Part shown: positions 6,689 through 10,305 of the stretch, piece by piece | How positions within the stretch are numbered: position 1 is the first letter of the stretch | How the letters are laid out: each line of letters starts with the position of its first letter | Assembly (NCBI GenBank): GCA_964644025.1 | Contig: CAZXVW010000156.1 | Span: forward strand, 1 to 10,305 | Length of the DNA stretch: 10,305 nucleotides | Direction: 5' to 3' | Source of the DNA: CAZXVW01 sp964644025 | GTDB taxonomy: Bacteria; Acidobacteriota; Terriglobia; Bryobacterales; Bryobacteraceae | Notes under the pieces: generated by a model | Seen by the model: only the letters and a program-made list of their open reading frames with translations | Told to the model about the DNA's origin: nothing | Database searches by the model: none | Program-made: the position numbers and the translations under genes

Positions 6689-7402
6689 ATGGCCCGAGAG
6701 AGCGTCATAACAAGTGTGAAGTGTTCTTGGTTCAAGGTGTGTCCGGCGGGCGCACGCAAACCAGGGTGGCGCCTGGCGTGGGTGCTGCTGCTGGCCGGAG
6801 CGGCGCCGGCGGCCAGCCTCGATTTGACGAGCGCGATCCGCGGAATTGAACAGCGCTACAACCGGCCCCGGACAATGGCACTGCGCTTCGAGCAGACCTA
6901 TCGCGTGCCCGGCCGCCCGCCGCGCACCGAGAGCGGGAAGCTCTACCTGCGGCGGCCCCGGCGCATGCGCTGGGATTATGAGAACCCGCCCGGCAAGCTG
7001 TTCCTTTCCGATGGCAACGACGTCTATTTCTATTCTCCGGCGGCGAACCGGGTCGAGAAGATGCCGCTGAAACGCAGCGGAGACCTGAGAACGCCGCTGG
7101 CGTTCTTGATGGGCCGCGTCAATCTGCGGAGGGATTTCCGGGAATTCCGGTCGCGGCCGGAAGGCGCGGACCTCCACATTACGGCCCTGCCGAAGTCGGA
7201 CCGGGCGCCTTACGCGCGGGTGGAGTTCGTGGTCAATTCCTCGCACCAGATCCGCCGGCTGGTAGTGGTGGGGCAGGACCGCTCGGTGATGGAGTTCCGG
7301 TTCGCCGAAGAGAAGGTGAATCCGCCGCTCAGGGCCGGGCTGTTCCAGTTTCACCTGCCCGAGGGGGCCGAGTTTGTCGATCTGAGCCAGGAGATGCAAT
7401 GA
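6689..7402 (+). CDS. LolA-like outer-membrane lipoprotein carrier protein
   Basis: Periplasmic chaperone that in the Lol system carries lipoproteins from the LolCDE transporter to the outer membrane. Translation from ATG 6689 gives 237 aa. A Sec signal peptide is visible at about 27-43 (basic lead, VLLLAGAAPAAS), with cleavage likely just after AAS. The LolA fold is supported by RFEQTYR (66-72), RRMRWDYENPPGKLFLSDG (91-109), LMGRVNLRRDF (140-150) and NPPL..LFQFHLPEG (211-225). The start is uncertain: no good ribosome site precedes 6689, the 26 residues before the signal core are unusually long, and GTG codons at 6716, 6737 and 6782 are in frame. The true protein may be shorter by 9-31 residues. 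It lies 84 bases after ribBA and 49 before gspF. No LolB or LolCDE gene is in view. Confidence 0.85.
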   Translation: MARESVITSVKCSWFKVCPAGARKPGWRLAWVLLLAGAAPAASLDLTSAIRGIEQRYNRPRTMALRFEQTYRVPGRPPRTESGKLYLRRPRRMRWDYENPPGKLFLSDGNDVYFYSPAANRVEKMPLKRSGDLRTPLAFLMGRVNLRRDFREFRSRPEGADLHITALPKSDRAPYARVEFVVNSSHQIRRLVVVGQDRSVMEFRFAEEKVNPPLRAGLFQFHLPEGAEFVDLSQEMQ

Positions 7403-7449
7403 AGACGGAAGGCGCTGGGCCCGCGCCGGCCGTTGGCGGAGCCGGTTAA
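7399..7449 (+). CDS. Possible 16-residue leader or coupling ORF between lolA and gspF
   Basis: A tiny reading frame starts on the ATGA overlap with the lolA stop, with AGGAG 5 bases upstream, and ends in TAA two bases before the gspF ATG. It encodes a Gly/Ala/Pro-rich 16-mer with no recognisable motif. The start context is better than that of lolA itself. It could couple translation of lolA to gspF, or it could be chance in a GC-rich spacer. No protein function is proposed. Confidence 0.2.
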   Translation: MKTEGAGPAPAVGGAG

Positions 7450-7451
7450 CC

Positions 7452-8663
7452 ATGGCGGAATGGATGCTCAAGTACGCGGACCCGCGTGGCGAAATCCACG
7501 AGCAAGTGGCCGAGGCGGATGACGCCGCTGAGCTGCGGGAAAAGTACGCCCGGTTGGGATTCCTGGTTTACTCGGTCAAGCCGCGAAAGGAACTCGCGAG
7601 CTTGCCGAGGCGGCTGGGAAGACGGAAAAGGAAGGTCAACCAGGAGAAATTCCTGATCTTCAATCAGCAGTTCGTGACGCTCGTGCGGGCCGGTTTGCCG
7701 ATCCTGAAATCGCTCGACCTGCTGGCCGGACGGCTGACCGACGCCCGGCTTGGACGCTACATTCGGGCCGTGCGCGACGAAGTCAGGACGGGTTCGAGCC
7801 TGTCGGACGCCTTCGCCCACCAGCGGGTGTTCCCGGCGATTTATGTGACCTCGATCATGGCCGGGGAAAAGAGCGGCTCGTTGCCGGAGGTCCTGGACCG
7901 CTTCATTACCTACCAGCGGCTGGCGCTGGCGGTGCGGAGGAAGCTGTTGCTTTCACTGCTGTACCCGTCGGTGTTGATCACGCTGGTAATTGCGCTGGTG
8001 ATTTTCCTGGTCACCTATGTCGTGCCGAACTTCGCGCAGTTGTACACGAGCATGTCGGCTCAGCTTCCCACCATGACCCAGGTGCTGATCGCCGTCGGCA
8101 CGACGGCGCGAAGCTACGTGCTCGTGGGCGCGGCGGCGCTGGCCGTGCTGGTGGTGCTGTTCCGGATTTGGGCCCGGGGAGAGAAGGCCCAGGAGCGCCT
8201 GGACAACCTGAAGATGCGGACTCCATTGCTGGGGGAGATCTGGACGAAATATCAGGTAGCTCAGCTTTCCCGGGTCTTGAGCACGCTGCTGCTGGGCGGC
8301 ATTCCGTTGGTGAGCTCGCTGGAGACAGCGGGGCGCTCGCTCGGCTCCCGTCTGCTCCGGGGAGCGCTCGAGAAGGCGCGGAAGTCGGTACGGGAGGGCC
8401 AACCGCTGTCGGCCTCGCTCCAGGCCACGGGTATCTTTCCGGACCTGTCGATTGAGATGATGGAAGTGGGGGAATCGACGGGGGCGCTGCCAGCGATGCT
8501 GAACAGCGTGGCGGAGTTCTACGAGGACGAGGTCCAGACGAAGATGCAGGCGGCCTTGTCGCTGATTGAGCCGGCGATCATGATCTTCATGGGCATATTC
8601 GTGGCTTTTGTGCTGGTGTCGCTTTACCTGCCGATCTTCTCGCTGGCCGACACATTGAGGTGA
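7452..8663 (+). CDS. gspF: Type II secretion / type IV pilus inner-membrane platform protein (GspF/PilC)
   Basis: Inner-membrane platform protein of 403 aa that couples the cytoplasmic ATPase to pseudopilus or pilus assembly. Two homologous T2SSF domains are seen at about 65-188 and 268-390. Each contains the family's glycine motif: MAGEKSGSLPEVL (136-148) and MEVGESTGALPAML (337-350). Three membrane segments lie near 168-192, 221-240 and 372-394, the usual topology. The length is normal for the family. GGAG lies 10 bases before ATG 7452. Its stop codon abuts the start of the partner ATPase gene, indicating one operon and translational coupling. Sequence alone does not tell a type II secretion system from a type IV pilus; the symbol follows the type II name for convenience. 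Confidence 0.92.
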   Translation: MAEWMLKYADPRGEIHEQVAEADDAAELREKYARLGFLVYSVKPRKELASLPRRLGRRKRKVNQEKFLIFNQQFVTLVRAGLPILKSLDLLAGRLTDARLGRYIRAVRDEVRTGSSLSDAFAHQRVFPAIYVTSIMAGEKSGSLPEVLDRFITYQRLALAVRRKLLLSLLYPSVLITLVIALVIFLVTYVVPNFAQLYTSMSAQLPTMTQVLIAVGTTARSYVLVGAAALAVLVVLFRIWARGEKAQERLDNLKMRTPLLGEIWTKYQVAQLSRVLSTLLLGGIPLVSSLETAGRSLGSRLLRGALEKARKSVREGQPLSASLQATGIFPDLSIEMMEVGESTGALPAMLNSVAEFYEDEVQTKMQAALSLIEPAIMIFMGIFVAFVLVSLYLPIFSLADTLR

Positions 8664-10289
8664 ATGATGGCGACCGATCCAGTAAGCCCCAAGGATGAGA
8701 AACAGGAAGCCGAGCAAGCCCGGGCGCTGGCCGCCCGGTACCGCTGTGAGTTCGTGGACCTCAAGGAGGCGCGCATCGACCACGAACTGTTCACTTCGGT
8801 TCCCGTGGATCTCATGTTCCGCTACAACTTTGTGCCCTTGCGGGGCGAAAACGGAACCCTGGAGATCGCGCTGGCGGATCCTCGCAACCTGAATCTGATT
8901 GACGAGCTCTCGATTCTGCTGCGCAGGCGGCTGCGGGTCAAGGTGGCCACGCTGTCGCAGATCTCGGATCTGTTGAAGAAGACCGAACAGTCACAGCGGG
9001 TGCTCGAAGAGGTCACCGAGGGCTTCGCGCTGGACGTGGTGGCCGAGGAGGAAGGCCAGGATGAGACACTCTCCATCGACAGACTGACGGCTGCCGACAG
9101 CGACATCGCGCCGGTGATCAAACTGGTGGACACGACGATCTTCAACGCCCTGGAGCGGCGGGCGAGCGATATCCACATCGAGACGCGGGACCAGGAGGTG
9201 GCCATCAAGTACCGCATCGACGGCGTGCTGCATTACGCCATGCCGCCGATCGCCAAGGACTGGCACTCGACGATCATCTCCCGCATCAAGGTGATGTCAG
9301 AGCTGGACATCGCCGAACGCCGCATTCCGCAGGACGGCCGCTTCCGGGTGCGTTACAAGGGACGGCTCATCGACTTCCGGGTTTCCATCATGCCGACCAT
9401 TTACGGCGAGGACGCGGTGCTCCGCGTGCTGGACAAGAAATCGATGAGCGAGAAGTTCGCCTCGCTGAACCTGGAAGTGGTGGGCTTTTCCGAGGAGGAC
9501 CTGGCGAAGTTCCGGCGTTACATCAAGGAGCCTTATGGCATGGTGCTGGTTACCGGCCCGACCGGATCCGGAAAGACCACCACCCTGTACGCGGCGCTCA
9601 GCGAGATCCAGAACGACGAGGACAAGATCCTCACCATCGAGGACCCGGTGGAGTACCAAATCAAAGGCATTACCCAGATCCCGGTGAACGAGAAGAAAGG
9701 GCTCACTTTTGCGCGCGGGCTGCGCTCGATCTTACGGCATGATCCGGACAAGATCATGGTGGGAGAGATCCGCGACCAGGAGACGGCGCAAATCGCCATC
9801 AACGCCGCCCTCACCGGGCACCTGGTCTTCACCACCGTCCACGCCAACAACGTGCTCGACGTGCTGGGCCGGTTCCTCAACATGGGCGTGGAACCGTACA
9901 ACTTCGTTTCCGCGCTGAACTGCATCCTGGCGCAGCGGCTGGTGCGGGTGATCTGCCCGTTTTGCAAAAAGCAGGTGCAGTACCCGGACGAGTACCTGGT
10001 GGAAAGCGGCCTGGATCCGGCTGCCTGGCGGGACGTCCCGTTCTGGGAAGGCAGCGGGTGCTTCGAGTGTGGTGGCACGGGCTTCCGCGGCCGCACGGCG
10101 ATCCATGAATTGCTGGATTTGAGTGAACGCATCCGTCAGATGATCCTGGACAAGCGGCCGACCGCCGAGATCAGGCGCGCGGCCGGTGAGGAGGGAATGA
10201 CCTTCCTGCGGGAGTCGGCCTTGAAGAAGGTGCGGGCCGGCGTGACGACACTGAGGGAGATTAACAAGGTCACCTTCATCGAGGGTTGA
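8664..10289 (+). CDS. gspE: GspE/PilB family secretion (pilus-assembly) ATPase
   Basis: Cytoplasmic hexameric ATPase of 541 aa that powers pseudopilus or pilus assembly through GspF/PilC. An N-terminal MshEN/T2SSE-N domain spans about 18-110. The ATPase core shows Walker A GPTGSGKT (298-305), the Asp box TIEDPVEY (324-331), Walker B with E368 (IMVGEIRD) and the His box TGHLVFTTVHA (384-394). The zinc site is four cysteines, C431, C434, C466 and C469, as in GspE and many PilB proteins. All key residues are present, so the enzyme should be active. The start has two adjacent ATGs, 8664 and 8667; GAGG (8657-8660) is 3 and 6 bases away, so 8667 may be the used start. The gspF stop immediately precedes it. 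GspE versus PilB is not settled; the neighbourhood lacks pilus-only genes such as pilT or pilM. Confidence 0.95.
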   Translation: MMATDPVSPKDEKQEAEQARALAARYRCEFVDLKEARIDHELFTSVPVDLMFRYNFVPLRGENGTLEIALADPRNLNLIDELSILLRRRLRVKVATLSQISDLLKKTEQSQRVLEEVTEGFALDVVAEEEGQDETLSIDRLTAADSDIAPVIKLVDTTIFNALERRASDIHIETRDQEVAIKYRIDGVLHYAMPPIAKDWHSTIISRIKVMSELDIAERRIPQDGRFRVRYKGRLIDFRVSIMPTIYGEDAVLRVLDKKSMSEKFASLNLEVVGFSEEDLAKFRRYIKEPYGMVLVTGPTGSGKTTTLYAALSEIQNDEDKILTIEDPVEYQIKGITQIPVNEKKGLTFARGLRSILRHDPDKIMVGEIRDQETAQIAINAALTGHLVFTTVHANNVLDVLGRFLNMGVEPYNFVSALNCILAQRLVRVICPFCKKQVQYPDEYLVESGLDPAAWRDVPFWEGSGCFECGGTGFRGRTAIHELLDLSERIRQMILDKRPTAEIRRAAGEEGMTFLRESALKKVRAGVTTLREINKVTFIEG

Positions 10290-10305
10290 GACGAAAGAAG
10301 CGGAG
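10290..10305 (+). other. Purine-rich end of window, possible ribosome site of the next gene
   Basis: The last bases contain GAAAGAAGCGGAG, which could be the ribosome binding site of a further gene in the secretion operon. The start codon would lie outside, so this cannot be confirmed. Confidence 0.2.

Noticed and set aside
7953..8783. 276-codon minus-strand ORF opposite gspF
   Set aside because: A His/Arg/Gln-rich translation, typical of the antisense of Leu/Val/Ala membrane segments, and no start signal.
1..10305. CRISPR arrays, tRNA/rRNA genes, insertion sequences, phage or integrase genes
   Set aside because: No direct-repeat arrays, cloverleaf-like segments, transposase-like frames or terminal repeats were seen on reading both strands.

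Overview
The window is GC-rich, tightly packed bacterial chromosome: seven protein genes fill almost all of it and no gap exceeds about 110 bases. The gene types suggest a soil-type Acidobacteriota bacterium, perhaps of the Solibacter/Bryobacter kind. The pointers are Tat-exported GH116 and TIM-barrel carbohydrate enzymes, a RibBA with a divergent second half, and a LolA-GspF-GspE run. This placement rests on remembered family flavour, not on a search.

Layout. The left part (1-4348) reads on the minus strand: a Tat-exported GH116-type glycoside hydrolase (4348-1649), then a P1B-type heavy-metal ATPase (start 1539) that runs off the left edge before its GDGxND segment. A 103-base divergent intergenic region (4349-4451) separates this from the right part, which reads entirely on the plus strand. 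There lie a Tat-signal TIM-barrel sugar isomerase/epimerase-like lipoprotein (4452-5381), ribBA (5468-6604), a LolA-like periplasmic lipoprotein carrier (6689-7402), an inner-membrane GspF/PilC platform protein (7452-8663), and the GspE/PilB secretion ATPase (8664-10289). The last 16 bases are purine-rich and could lead into a further gene.

How the genes work together. The divergent pair around 4400 looks like a small extracytoplasmic sugar-processing unit: both proteins carry twin-arginine signals and face away from a shared control region. RibBA supplies the four-carbon riboflavin precursor, but its GTP cyclohydrolase II half keeps the zinc cysteines while losing most of the recognisable catalytic segment, so it may be a RibX-like domain. 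LolA, GspF and GspE are closely spaced and probably co-transcribed; they concern envelope lipoprotein traffic and assembly of a type II secretion or type IV pilus machine.

No clearly new multi-gene system was found. The best second looks are the degenerate RibBA C-terminal half, the exported TIM-barrel/GH116 pair with its altered residues, the P1B ATPase with HT in place of the HP motif, and a 16-codon ORF with a good ribosome binding site bridging lolA and gspF. Long ORFs antisense to the GH116, ATPase, ribBA and gspF genes are best explained by high-GC codon bias.
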